Source: Ideonella oryzae (GTDB taxonomy: Bacteria > Pseudomonadota > Gammaproteobacteria > Burkholderiales > Burkholderiaceae_C). From it: a DNA stretch of 64,000 bases. The position numbers were made by a program, and so were the translations under genes. This document shows, piece after piece, positions 42,998 to 52,391 of this stretch. Every line of letters starts with the position of its first letter. Position 1 is the stretch's first letter. A model generated the notes under the pieces. It saw only the letters and a program-made list of their open reading frames with translations, had not been told where the DNA came from and did not search any database. The stretch lies in the NCBI RefSeq assembly GCF_024055665.1, contig NZ_JAMXMC010000010.1, forward strand, positions 62,001-126,000, read 5' to 3'.

Positions 42998-44068
42998 ATG
43001 AAACTTCTTCCCCGTCTTGGCCGGACCGCCCTGGCCGTCTGTGCCGCGGCCCTGCTGGGCCTGGCCGCGGCTCCGGCCGCCCTGGCCGCCGCCCGCTCCA
43101 CCGCCACCCGCTGCCTGAGCGACTGCACGCCCCGCATCGGGATCGTCTCGGCCTTCGGGGCCGAGGCGGACCTTCTGCTGGCTCGGCTGCAGCACCCGAA
43201 GGCCTGGACGATCACCGGCAAACGCTTCACCACTGGCGAGCTCGAAGGCCACCGCGTGGTGGTGGTGCTCAGCGGGGTCAGCATCGTCAACGCCACCCTC
43301 ACCACCCAGCAGCTGCTGGACCACTTCCGCATCGACCGTCTGGTGATGAGCGGCATCGCGGGCGGCGTGAACCCCGCCAACCATGTGGGCGACGTGACCG
43401 TGCCCGACCGCTGGGCCATGCCGCTGGAGACCTTCTGGAACGACAGCGACACCTTGCCCGCGCCCTGCGGCCCCACCGGTGACCTGAGCTGCCTGGGCCT
43501 GAACCTGGCCGCGCCGGACGGCCAAGCCCTGCCCCCCTTCCAGCACCAGTTTCCGCGCGGCACCTACCTGCTCAACGCCGCCAATGCGCCGCAGGGCGAG
43601 TACCGTTTCGACTATCCGGTGGATGCGGCCATGCTGGCCACCGTGCGCACGCTGCAGCCGCGCCTGCAACGCTGCGGCCCCAAGGCCCGGCAGGCCGATG
43701 GCTCGGTGGACGAGAAGCTCTGCGTGAAGGAACAGCCGCGCCTGCTGGTGGGCGGCCGTGGCGTCTCGGGCCCGGTGTTCCTGGCCAATGCCGCCTACCG
43801 CGAGTACCTGTTCAAGAACCTGCAGGCCCAGACCTTCGAAATGGAGACCGCCGCGCTGGCCCATGTGGCCGCAGCCAATCAGGTGCCCTACATCGCCTTC
43901 CGCTCGCTGAGCGACCTGGCCGGCGCCGAGGGCTTCAACGCCGACGTGGGCGCACTGTTCGCCAGCGGTCTGGCCGAGGCCAACGAGGCCGAGCTGACCC
44001 TGTCCTTCCTACGGGCCTGGACCTCACCGGTCACGGCGGTGCGTGCCCACCGAGGAGCCGCCCGATGA
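42998..44068 (+). CDS. Exported nucleosidase of the PNP_UDP/MTAN superfamily
   Basis: The ATG at 42998 is preferred, as it starts a signal peptide (LAVCAAALLGLAAAPAALA, cleavage about 30). 356 residues. Catalytic positions of E. coli MTA/SAH nucleosidase are conserved: Glu57 (AFGAEADLL, equal to Glu12), Glu281 and Glu283 in FEMETAALAHV (equal to Glu172/174), and Asp306 in RSLSDLAG (equal to Asp197). About 110 extra residues (about 148-255) with paired cysteines are inserted in the middle, as expected in a periplasmic enzyme with disulfides. It should cleave a nucleoside to base plus sugar. It overlaps the next gene (ATGA). Confidence 0.75.
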   Translation: MKLLPRLGRTALAVCAAALLGLAAAPAALAAARSTATRCLSDCTPRIGIVSAFGAEADLLLARLQHPKAWTITGKRFTTGELEGHRVVVVLSGVSIVNATLTTQQLLDHFRIDRLVMSGIAGGVNPANHVGDVTVPDRWAMPLETFWNDSDTLPAPCGPTGDLSCLGLNLAAPDGQALPPFQHQFPRGTYLLNAANAPQGEYRFDYPVDAAMLATVRTLQPRLQRCGPKARQADGSVDEKLCVKEQPRLLVGGRGVSGPVFLANAAYREYLFKNLQAQTFEMETAALAHVAAANQVPYIAFRSLSDLAGAEGFNADVGALFASGLAEANEAELTLSFLRAWTSPVTAVRAHRGAAR

Positions 44069-45129
44069 GCCGCCGCCTGTTTCGCCACGTGGTCCGCCCG
44101 GCAAGCGCACTGTGCGCCCTGCTGCTGGCCAGCGGCCTGGCCCAGGCCCAGACCGCAGCGACCGCCCCGCGCCCGGTCAAGGTCCTGGTCATCTCCATGT
44201 TCGGCCCCGAGGCCGAACCCTGGATCGACCCCTTCCAGCTGACCGAGTCGATCCCGGTGCCGGGCCTGTCGCCTGACTACCCGGCCTTGCGTTGCAACCG
44301 CGACGACGTCTGCCTCCTGACCACCGGCATGGGCCACGCCAACGCGGCCGCCTCGGTGCTGGCGGTCACACTGGACCCGCGTTTGGACCTGCGCAAGACC
44401 TGGTTCCTGATCGCCGGCATCGCCGGCATCGACCCCGCCCAGGGCACCTTGGGCAGCGCGGCCTGGGCCCGCTGGCTGGTCGACACCGGCATTGCCCACG
44501 AGATCGACGCCCGCGAGATGCCCAAGGACTGGAAGACCGGCTACTTCGGCGTGCTGACCGCCGGCCCCGGCATCAAGCCCAAGCTGGAGTACCGCACCGA
44601 AGTGGCGCGCCTGAACGACGCGCTGGTGACCAAGGCCCTGGCCCTGAGCCGCGAGGTGCCGCTGGCCGACAGCCCGCAGGCCCAGGCCTACCGGGCCCAC
44701 TACCCTCGCAACAGCCCCGCGGCCCGGGCGCCCGCGGTGATCCAGTGCGACACCGCGGGCGGCGACACCTGGTGGCACGGCCACCGCCTGGGCCAGCATG
44801 TGCGCGACTGGGTCAAGCTGATGACCGATGGCCAGGGCCGCTACTGCACCACCCAGCAGGAGGACAACGCCAGCTACAACGCGCTGGAGCGCGCCGCGGC
44901 GGCCGGCAAGGTGGACCTGACGCGCCTGGCCGTGCTGCGCACCGGCTCCAACTTCGACCGGCCCTACCCGGGTCAGACGGCGCAGGCCTCGCTGCAGGCG
45001 TCGACCACCGGCGCCACCGGGGGCTTCGTGCCCGCCACGCAGAACCTGGCCCGCGTCGGCGGCGCACTGGTGCGCGACATCGTGGCCCATTGGGACCAGT
45101 GGCAGAACGGGGTGCCTGCCGCCCCTTGA
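44065..45129 (+). CDS. Exported NUP-family purine nucleoside permease-like protein
   Basis: 354 residues with a signal peptide (LCALLLASGLAQA, cleavage about 29) and the NUP family pattern (VLVISMFGPEAEPWIDPF, LTTGMGHANAAAS, GIAGIDPAQGTLGSAAWARW). The family was named after a yeast purine nucleoside permease, but the protein has no membrane helices after the signal and the fold resembles nucleoside phosphorylases, so it may be a periplasmic nucleosidase or binder rather than a channel. It overlaps the nucleosidase gene and lies 67 bases before a TonB-dependent receptor. Confidence 0.75.
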   Translation: MSRRLFRHVVRPASALCALLLASGLAQAQTAATAPRPVKVLVISMFGPEAEPWIDPFQLTESIPVPGLSPDYPALRCNRDDVCLLTTGMGHANAAASVLAVTLDPRLDLRKTWFLIAGIAGIDPAQGTLGSAAWARWLVDTGIAHEIDAREMPKDWKTGYFGVLTAGPGIKPKLEYRTEVARLNDALVTKALALSREVPLADSPQAQAYRAHYPRNSPAARAPAVIQCDTAGGDTWWHGHRLGQHVRDWVKLMTDGQGRYCTTQQEDNASYNALERAAAAGKVDLTRLAVLRTGSNFDRPYPGQTAQASLQASTTGATGGFVPATQNLARVGGALVRDIVAHWDQWQNGVPAAP

Positions 45130-45196
45130 TGGGGCTCCCATCCGGGCACATGGGTTGCTTTACGCAGGGCATAACAACTTTGCAAACCCGCCCCCC

Positions 45197-47458
45197 ATGT
45201 CATCACGCCACACCGCCGCCGCCCGGCGTGCCGCTGCCCTGCGCCCCTCCCTGTTGAGCCTGGCCGCCCTGGCGGCCCTGCTGCCGAACGCCCCCGTGCA
45301 GGCCCAGGAAGCTGGCACGGCCGAAGCCGGCAAGCTCACCACCATCACCGTGACGGCCGAGCGGCGCGAGGAGAACGCGCTGGAGGTGCCGATGGCCATC
45401 ACCACGCTGCGCGGTGAGGCCCTGGACACGCTGAATTCCAGCGGTGAGGACCTGCGGATGCTCTCGGGCCGGGTGCCCAGCCTGAACATCGAGTCCTCCT
45501 TCGGCCGGGCTTTCCCGCGCTTCTACATCCGCGGCTACGGCAACACCGACTTCCGCCTGAACGCCTCGCAGCCGGTGTCGCTGATCCTGGACGACATCGT
45601 GCAGGAGAACCCCATCCTCAAGGGCTTCCCCATCTTCGACAGCGAAGGCGTGGAAGTGCTGGCCGGCCCGCAGGGCACGCTGTTCGGCCGCAACACCCCG
45701 GCCGGCGTGGTCAAGTTCGACTCGGTCAAGCCGCAGAAGACCTTCGGCGGCTACGCCAGCCTGGGCTACGGCAGCTACGGCACCACCAACCTGGAAGGTG
45801 CCGTCAACCTCCCGATCGATGCGCAATGGCAGTCGCGCATCTCGGTGCAGTCGCAGCACCGCGACAACTGGGTGACCAACGAGGCGCCCGTGCCCCAGCA
45901 GACCCACAAGCTCGAAGGCTACGACGACAACGCGGTGCGCGCCCAGCTGCTGTACGGCGCCGGCACCGACTTCTCGGCCCTGTTCAATGTGCATGCCCGC
46001 AACCTGGACGGCAGCGCCCGCCTGTTCCGCGCCAACATCATCCAGCCCGGCACGAACGACCTGGTGGATGACTTCGACATCAAGAAGGTCTACCTGGACG
46101 GCAAGAACGAGCAGAAGCTCAGCAGCACCGGCGCCAGCGCCCACCTGACCTGGGCCTTCGACGGCTACAAGCTGCACTCGATCACCGGCTTCGAGAAGGT
46201 GCACTCCTACAGCCGCGGCGACGTGGACGGTGGCTACGGCGCCTCCTACGCCCCGTCCATGGGCCCGGGCACCATCCCCTTCTCCAGCGAGACCGCCGAC
46301 GGCCTGCGCGCCCACCAGCAGTGGACGCAGGAACTGCGCGCCGAATCCACCGCCGCCGGCCCGCTGAGCTGGCAGGGCGGCCTGTACTTCTTCCACGAGA
46401 AGTACGACATGGATGCCTACAGCTACGACTCCGTCTTCGCCGGCGGCGCCCAGACCGGCCTGTCCACCACCACCCAGAGCAACAACTCCTGGGCGGCTTT
46501 CGGCTCGGTCAACTACGCCGTGGCCCCGGATGTGAAGCTGCGCGCCGGCCTGCGCTACACCCACGACTGGAAGAAGCTCAGCACCGATCCGGGCGACGTG
46601 GCCGTGGATGACAGCGCCGGCCTGAGCGACACCGTCTCGGGCCACAAGGTCACGGGCGATCTGGCCGCCACCTGGTCGGTCAGCAAGGACACCAACCTGT
46701 ACGCCCGCGTGGCCACCGGCTACCGCGGCGCCAGCATCCTGCCGGCCTCGGCCTTCAACCCCCTGTCGGACGCCGCGCCGGAGACCAACACCTCGTACGA
46801 GGCCGGCGTGAAGTCCGAGCTGTTCGACCGCCGCGCCCGCATCACGGCCGACGTCTTCCACTACGACGTCAAGAACCAGCAGCTGACCGCCGTGGGCGGG
46901 GCCACCAACTCCACCCTGCTGCTGAGCGCGAAGAAGTCCATGGGCCAGGGCTTCGAGATGACGCTGGACGCCTACCTGAGCGACAACCTGCTGCTGAACC
47001 TGAACGGCAGCGTGAACACCACCAAGATCAAGGACAAGAGCCTGGTGGTGGCCGGTTGCGCCATGTGCACGGTCACCGACCCGGCCGGCACCGTCAGCGG
47101 CACGTACCACATCGACGGCAACCCGCTGCCACAGGCACCCAAGTACGTGGCCAACGCCAACCTGCGTTACAGCATCCCGATGGCCGACGGCAGCGAGGTC
47201 TACCTCTACACCGACTGGACCTACCGCAGCAAGGTCAACTTCTTCCTGTACGAGGCCACCGAGTTCACCGGCAAGGCCCTCACCCAGGGCGGCCTGCGCC
47301 TGGGCTACATCTGGGGCGATGGCAAGTACGAGCTGGCCGCCTTCAGCCGCAACATCACCAACAAGGTGGTGGTCAACGGGGCGATCGACTTCAACAACCT
47401 GACCGGCTTCGTCAATGAACCGCGCACCTTCGGCGCGCAGTTCAAGGCGATCTTCTGA
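45197..47458 (+). CDS. TonB-dependent outer-membrane receptor
   Basis: 753 residues from ATG 45197. Signal peptide (cleavage about 37), TonB box-like TTITVTAERR, plug domain (PRFYIRGYGNTDFR, LAGPQGTLFGRNTPAGVVKF) and a beta-barrel ending in FGAQFKAIF, with the C-terminal Phe expected for BAM recognition. A surface loop carries CAMC (about residues 620-625). No signalling extension is present. The substrate is not evident; adjacency to two exported nucleoside-processing proteins suggests nucleosides, oligonucleotides or another purine compound. It converges on the adenine deaminase gene 6 bases later. Confidence 0.88.
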   Translation: MSSRHTAAARRAAALRPSLLSLAALAALLPNAPVQAQEAGTAEAGKLTTITVTAERREENALEVPMAITTLRGEALDTLNSSGEDLRMLSGRVPSLNIESSFGRAFPRFYIRGYGNTDFRLNASQPVSLILDDIVQENPILKGFPIFDSEGVEVLAGPQGTLFGRNTPAGVVKFDSVKPQKTFGGYASLGYGSYGTTNLEGAVNLPIDAQWQSRISVQSQHRDNWVTNEAPVPQQTHKLEGYDDNAVRAQLLYGAGTDFSALFNVHARNLDGSARLFRANIIQPGTNDLVDDFDIKKVYLDGKNEQKLSSTGASAHLTWAFDGYKLHSITGFEKVHSYSRGDVDGGYGASYAPSMGPGTIPFSSETADGLRAHQQWTQELRAESTAAGPLSWQGGLYFFHEKYDMDAYSYDSVFAGGAQTGLSTTTQSNNSWAAFGSVNYAVAPDVKLRAGLRYTHDWKKLSTDPGDVAVDDSAGLSDTVSGHKVTGDLAATWSVSKDTNLYARVATGYRGASILPASAFNPLSDAAPETNTSYEAGVKSELFDRRARITADVFHYDVKNQQLTAVGGATNSTLLLSAKKSMGQGFEMTLDAYLSDNLLLNLNGSVNTTKIKDKSLVVAGCAMCTVTDPAGTVSGTYHIDGNPLPQAPKYVANANLRYSIPMADGSEVYLYTDWTYRSKVNFFLYEATEFTGKALTQGGLRLGYIWGDGKYELAAFSRNITNKVVVNGAIDFNNLTGFVNEPRTFGAQFKAIF

Positions 47459-47464
47459 GCGGTC

Positions 47465-48532
47465 TCAAGCCGCGGCGGCGGCGCGGAAGGCGGTGTCCAG
47501 CTGGGCCTGCCACTGCGCCCGCTGCGCGGCGCTGACGAAGCTGGCCTCGAAGCTGTTGCGCGCCAGCATGTAGGCCTGCTTGGCCCCCAGCGCCGGCATG
47601 GCCTCGAAGCAGGCCAGGTAGTTGGCGTTCAGGTAGCCGCCGAAGTAGGCCGGGTCATCGGAGTTGAGCATGGCCACCAGACCGTGCGAGAGCAGCTGCG
47701 GCAGTTGGTGATCGGCCAGGTCCTTGACCCCGCAGAGTTTCAGGTTGGACAGCGGGCAGACCGTCAGCGGCATGCGCTCGGCGGCCAGCCGGTCCATCAG
47801 GGCCGGGTCTTCCACGCTGCGCACGCCGTGGTCGATGCGCTCGACCTTCAGCACGTCCAGGGCGCTCGTCACATAGGCGGGCGGGCCCTCCTCGCCGGCA
47901 TGGGCCACGCGGTGCAGGCCCAGCTCGCCGGCCCGGGCGAACACGCGGGCGAACTTCTCCGGCGGGTGGCCCCGCTCGGAGCTGTCCAGGCCCACGCCGA
48001 TGAAGTATTCGCGCCAGGGCAGCGCCGCCTCCAGCGTGGCCAGCGCGTCCTCCTCGCTCAGGTGGCGCAGGAAGCACAGGATCAGCTTGGCGCTGAGGCC
48101 CAGCTCCTGGTGCGCCCGCTGGCAGGCGTGGTGCAGGCCCAGGATGACCGTCTGCATCGGCACGCCGCGGGCGGTGTGGGTCTGCGGGTCGAAGAAGATC
48201 TCGGTGTGGACCACGTTCTCGGCCGCGGCCTTCTCCAGGTAGGCCCAGGCCATGTCGAAGAAGTCCTGCTCCTTGAGCAGCACGCTGGCCCCGGCGTAGT
48301 AGATGTCCAGGAAACTCTGCAGGTCGGTGAAGGCATAGGCCGCACGCAGAGCCTCCACGCTGGGGTAGCTCAGCGCCACGCCGTTGCGCTGGGCCAGCTT
48401 GAAGATCAGCTCGGGCTCCAGCGAGCCCTCGATGTGGATGTGCAGCTCGGCCTTGGGCATGGTGCGCAGCAGCGCGGGCAGGCGGTCTCGTCCGATGCGG
48501 TCAAAGGCGATGGCAGGCAGTGCGGCGGTCAT
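47465..48532 (-). CDS. Adenine deaminase (adenosine deaminase superfamily)
   Basis: The start is the ATG at 48530-48532, giving 355 residues; open frame upstream is rejected. Metal ligands His31 and His33 (KAELHIHIEGSLEP), the HAGEEG catalytic motif, and the C-terminal NSDDPAYFGG are intact. The pattern IEGSLEPELIF and DIYYAGASVLL matches the adenine-specific branch rather than classic Add, as I recall it from the Pseudomonas enzyme. It converts adenine to hypoxanthine in the cytoplasm. It is convergent with the receptor gene and divergent from the BMP transporter operon. Confidence 0.8.
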   Translation of the reverse strand: MTAALPAIAFDRIGRDRLPALLRTMPKAELHIHIEGSLEPELIFKLAQRNGVALSYPSVEALRAAYAFTDLQSFLDIYYAGASVLLKEQDFFDMAWAYLEKAAAENVVHTEIFFDPQTHTARGVPMQTVILGLHHACQRAHQELGLSAKLILCFLRHLSEEDALATLEAALPWREYFIGVGLDSSERGHPPEKFARVFARAGELGLHRVAHAGEEGPPAYVTSALDVLKVERIDHGVRSVEDPALMDRLAAERMPLTVCPLSNLKLCGVKDLADHQLPQLLSHGLVAMLNSDDPAYFGGYLNANYLACFEAMPALGAKQAYMLARNSFEASFVSAAQRAQWQAQLDTAFRAAAAA

Positions 48533-48735
48533 CGGCAAACTCCGGAAGAAGGCACCGGCCCGCGGGCCGGCAGACAGGTCGGGCGATGCAGGACCCGTAC
48601 CACATGGCCGGCATTCTGGCCCCAAGCCGGTCGAGCGCATCGGGTGGCACATGACTTGCACCAAAGTGGTCCGCATGGCACCGTGCACACTGCCTCGGTG
48701 CATCGCTGTTCGTTCAACCCGTTCACTGGAGATTG

Positions 48736-49734
48736 ATGAAGATGACCTCCCGCCGTTCGCTGCTGGCCTGGGCCGGCTCCCTGGCGCTCGCCACCCCGGG
48801 TCTGGCCCTGGCGGCCGACACCAAGATCAAGGTCGCCGCGGTCTACACCGTGCCCTTCGAGCAGCAATGGGTCAGCCGCATCCACAAGGCGCTGAAGGCG
48901 GCCGAGGCGCGTGGCGAGATCGAATACAAGGCCACCGAGAACGTGGCCAACGCCGACTACGAGCGCGTGATGCGCGAGTACGCCACCGGCGGCGCCCAGC
49001 TGATCCTGGGCGAGGCCTTCGCGGTGGAGGCCGCCGCCCGCAAGGTGGCCAAGGACTTCCCCAAGACCGCCTTCCTGCTGGGCAGCTCCGGCAAGCCGCA
49101 GGCGCCCAACTTCGCGGTCTTCGACAACTTCATCCAGGAGCCGGCCTACTTGAGCGGCATGATCGCCGGCGCCATGACCAAGACGAACAAGATCGGCATG
49201 GTCGGCGGCTTCCCCATCCCCGAGGTGAACCGCCTGATGAACGCCTTCATGGCCGGCGCCAGGGAAACCAACCCCAAGGTCAGCTTCACCGTCAGCTTCA
49301 TCAACAGCTGGTTCGACCCGCCCAAGGCCAAGGAGGCCACCTTCGCGATGATCGACAAGGGCGCCGATGTGCTCTACGCCGAGCGCTTCGGTGTGAGCGA
49401 CGCCGCCAAGGAAAAGGGCAAGCTGGCCATCGGCAATGTGATCAACACCCAGGACAAGTACCCCGACACCGTGGTGGCCTCGGCCCTTTGGAACATGGAG
49501 CCCTCGGTGGACCGCGCCATCCAGCTGGTCAAGGCCGGCAAGTTCGCCGCCGAGGACTACGGCATCTACTCGACCATGAAGTACAAGGGCTCCGAGCTGG
49601 CGCCGTTGGGCACCTTCGAGAAGAAGGTGCCGGCCGACGTGGTCGCCAAGGTCAAGGCCAAGGAAAAGGCCATCCTGGCCGGCAGCTTCACCGTCAAGGT
49701 GGACGACAAGCAACCCAAGTCCAGCGCCCAGTGA
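48736..49734 (+). CDS. BMP-family ABC transporter nucleoside-binding protein
   Basis: The start is the ATG at 48736 (SD CTGGAG; TTG 48733 is less likely), giving 332 residues. A Tat-like or Sec signal (RRSLLAWAGSLALATPGLALA) precedes a type I periplasmic fold of the BMP/PnrA class (VAAVYTVPFEQQWVSRIHKAL, DNFIQEPAYLSGMIAGAMTK, SFINSWFDPPKAKE). BMP proteins bind purine or pyrimidine nucleosides. Operon order: binding protein, ATPase, two permeases, CodA-like deaminase. Confidence 0.88.
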   Translation: MKMTSRRSLLAWAGSLALATPGLALAADTKIKVAAVYTVPFEQQWVSRIHKALKAAEARGEIEYKATENVANADYERVMREYATGGAQLILGEAFAVEAAARKVAKDFPKTAFLLGSSGKPQAPNFAVFDNFIQEPAYLSGMIAGAMTKTNKIGMVGGFPIPEVNRLMNAFMAGARETNPKVSFTVSFINSWFDPPKAKEATFAMIDKGADVLYAERFGVSDAAKEKGKLAIGNVINTQDKYPDTVVASALWNMEPSVDRAIQLVKAGKFAAEDYGIYSTMKYKGSELAPLGTFEKKVPADVVAKVKAKEKAILAGSFTVKVDDKQPKSSAQ

Positions 49735-49738
49735 GTTT

Positions 49739-51316
49739 GTGACTTCAGACGACACGACGACCGGCGCGGCCACCGCGCCGGTGCTGCGCCTGTCGGGCAT
49801 CACCAAGCGCTTCGGCGCGCTGACCGCCAACGACGGCATCTCGCTGGACCTGCAGGCCGGCGAGGTGCTGGCCCTGCTGGGCGAGAACGGCGCGGGCAAG
49901 AGCACGCTGATGTCCATCCTGTTCGGCCACTACACGGCCGACGCGGGCCACATCCTGGTGCACGGCCGGCCGCTGCCGCCCGGCCAGCCCCGGGCTGCGC
50001 TGGCCGCCGGCATCGGCATGGTGCACCAGCACTCCACGCTGGCCGACAACCTCACGGTGCTGGACAACGTGATGCTGGGCACCGAGCCGCTGTGGCAGCC
50101 CTTCACCCGCCGCCGCGCGGCGCGCGAGCGCCTGCTGGCGGTGGCGCAGCGCTTTGGCCTGACGGTGCAGCCCGAAGCGCGGGTGGGCACGCTCAGCGTG
50201 GGCGAGCGCCAGCGGGTGGAGATCCTCAAGGCGCTCTACCGCGACGCACGCATCCTGATCCTGGACGAACCCACCGCGGTGCTCACCCCGCAGGAGAGCG
50301 AGGCCCTGTTCGACACCCTGGGCCAGATGGTCGCCCAGGGCCTGGCCATCATCTTCATCAGCCACAAGCTGGGCGAGGTGCTGCGCGTCTCGCACCGGGT
50401 GGCGGTGCTGCGCGCCGGCCGGCTGGTGGCCCAGGCCCGCGCGGCCGACACCGATGCCGCCACCCTGGCCCAGTGGATGGTGGGCCAGACCGTGGCCCGC
50501 ACCGAGCGCCACCCGGCCGAGCACCCGGACGGCCCGGTGGTCTGCGCGCTGCGGGGCGTGGGCACCGAGGGCCACCCGCGCGAACAGCTGCACCACATCG
50601 ACCTGGACCTGCGGGCCGGCGAGATCGTGGCGGTGGCCGGCGTCTCCGGCAACGGCCAGGTGGCGCTGGCCGAATTGCTGTGCGGCACCCGCCGCGCCAG
50701 CCGCGGCACGTTGACGCTGCAGGGCCAGCCGCTGCGCGCCGCGCCGGCCTGGCTGGTGCAGCAGGGCGTGGCCCGCATTCCCGAAGACCGCCACGGCACC
50801 GGCGTGGTGGGCGACCTGCCGGTGTGGGAGAACGCGGTGGCCGAGCGCTTTGCCGAGCCCCGCTTCTCGCGCTGGGGCTGGGTGCGCCGGCCAGCGGCCC
50901 GGGCCCACGCCGCGCAACTGGTGCGCGAGTTCGACGTGCGCGGCGGTGGCCCTGAGGTGCCCGCCCGCGCGCTGTCGGGCGGCAACATGCAGAAGCTGAT
51001 CCTGGGCCGCGCGCTGCGCTCGCCCGATGGCTGCCCGCCCCGCCTCATCGTGGCCCACCAGCCCACCTGGGGCCTGGACGTGGGCGCGGTGGCCGCCATC
51101 CAGGCCCAGCTGCTGGCCGCCCGCGATGCCGGGGCCGCGGTGCTGCTGCTGTCGGACGACCTGGACGAGGTGATGACCCTGGGCGACCGCATCGCGGTGA
51201 TGCACGGCGGCCACCTCAGCCCCGCCCGGCCCACCCAGGCCTGGACCCGCGAGACCATCGGCCTGGCCATGGCCGGCCACGCCGAGACCCCGCAAGGAGA
51301 CCCTGTTGCGACTTGA
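49739..51316 (+). CDS. Nucleoside-type ABC transporter ATP-binding protein (two ATPase domains)
   Basis: 525 residues from GTG 49739, 4 bases past the previous stop. Domain 1: Walker A GENGAGKS, signature LSVGERQRVEI, Walker B ILILDEPT. Domain 2 has a degenerate Walker A (GVSGNGQVAL) and a signature LSGGNMQKL, as in RbsA/YufO-type double ATPases; this is normal for the family. It drives the two permeases following it. The permease gene overlaps its 3' end. Confidence 0.9.
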   Translation: MTSDDTTTGAATAPVLRLSGITKRFGALTANDGISLDLQAGEVLALLGENGAGKSTLMSILFGHYTADAGHILVHGRPLPPGQPRAALAAGIGMVHQHSTLADNLTVLDNVMLGTEPLWQPFTRRRAARERLLAVAQRFGLTVQPEARVGTLSVGERQRVEILKALYRDARILILDEPTAVLTPQESEALFDTLGQMVAQGLAIIFISHKLGEVLRVSHRVAVLRAGRLVAQARAADTDAATLAQWMVGQTVARTERHPAEHPDGPVVCALRGVGTEGHPREQLHHIDLDLRAGEIVAVAGVSGNGQVALAELLCGTRRASRGTLTLQGQPLRAAPAWLVQQGVARIPEDRHGTGVVGDLPVWENAVAERFAEPRFSRWGWVRRPAARAHAAQLVREFDVRGGGPEVPARALSGGNMQKLILGRALRSPDGCPPRLIVAHQPTWGLDVGAVAAIQAQLLAARDAGAAVLLLSDDLDEVMTLGDRIAVMHGGHLSPARPTQAWTRETIGLAMAGHAETPQGDPVAT

Positions 51317-52391
51317 ACCCCGTGCCACCCCCTCCCCGCGCGCGCTGCTGCTGGCGCCGCTGGCGGCCGTGGCCTTCACCCTGCTGATCGCCTCGGTCCT
51401 GGTGGCCTGGGCCGGTGCGCCGGTGGCCACCACCTGGGGCCTGCTGCTGCAAGGCGGCTTCGGCTCCGTCTTCGCCTGGAGCGAGACCCTCACCCGCGCC
51501 GTGCCGCTGATGTTGACCGGCCTGGCCGCGGCCGTGGCCTTCCAGGCCCGGCTGTTCAACATCGGCGCCGAAGGCCAGCTCTACCTGGGCGCGCTGGCCG
51601 CGGTGGCGGTGGGCGGCCTGCACGATGGCGGCGGCCTCGCGCTGCCCCCCTGGCTGCTGTTCCCGCTGATGATGGCCGCCGCCGCGCTGGCCGGCGGCCT
51701 GCTGCTGCTGGGCCCGGCCCTGATGAAGGCCCGACTGGGCGTGGACGAGGTGGTCACCACCCTGCTGCTGAACTTCATCGTCGCGCTGTTCATCGGCGCC
51801 ATGCTGGATGGCCCGATGAAGGACCCGCTGGCCATGGGCTGGCCGCAGAGCGTGGCCCTGCAGCCCGAGCTGGAGCTGGCCAAGCTGGTGCCGCAGACCC
51901 GCGTGCACACCGGCCTGCTGTGGGCGCTGGTGCTGGCCGGCGCGCTGTGGGCGCTGATGCGCCGCACGGTGCTGGGCTTCCAGATCCGCGCGGTGGGCGC
52001 CAATGCCCGCGCCGCCGCCTTTGCCGGCGTGCCGGTGCAGCGCACCGTGGTGCTGGTGGCCCTGCTCTCGGGCGCGCTGGCCGGGCTGGCCGGGGCCATC
52101 GAGGTGGCCGGCCGCACCAGCTACCTGACGCTGGACCTGTCGCCGGGCTACGGCTACAGCGGCATCGTCATCGCCATGCTGGCCGGCCTGCACCCGCTGG
52201 GCGTGGTGCTGGCCAGCGTCTTCGTGGCCGGCGTGCTGGTGGGCGCCGACAGCATGAGCCGCGCCGTCGGCGTGCCCACCTACCTGGCCGACGTGATCGT
52301 GGCCACCGCGCTGCTGTCGGTGCTGGTGGCTGCGCTGGCGGCCCGCTACCGCCTGGTGCGTTCGCCGGCCGCGGGACAGGGGGCGGCATGA
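51306..52391 (+). CDS. Nucleoside-type ABC transporter permease 1
   Basis: 361 residues from TTG 51306, supported by a strong SD (AAGGAGA, 51294-51300) 5 bases upstream. It overlaps the ATPase gene by 11 bases. About 10 hydrophobic segments of the BPD_transp_2 family, with the motif GAEGQLYLGALAAVAVG and a conserved GANARAAAFAG loop that contacts the ATPase. It overlaps permease 2 (ATGA at 52388). Confidence 0.88.
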   Translation: MRLEPRATPSPRALLLAPLAAVAFTLLIASVLVAWAGAPVATTWGLLLQGGFGSVFAWSETLTRAVPLMLTGLAAAVAFQARLFNIGAEGQLYLGALAAVAVGGLHDGGGLALPPWLLFPLMMAAAALAGGLLLLGPALMKARLGVDEVVTTLLLNFIVALFIGAMLDGPMKDPLAMGWPQSVALQPELELAKLVPQTRVHTGLLWALVLAGALWALMRRTVLGFQIRAVGANARAAAFAGVPVQRTVVLVALLSGALAGLAGAIEVAGRTSYLTLDLSPGYGYSGIVIAMLAGLHPLGVVLASVFVAGVLVGADSMSRAVGVPTYLADVIVATALLSVLVAALAARYRLVRSPAAGQGAA

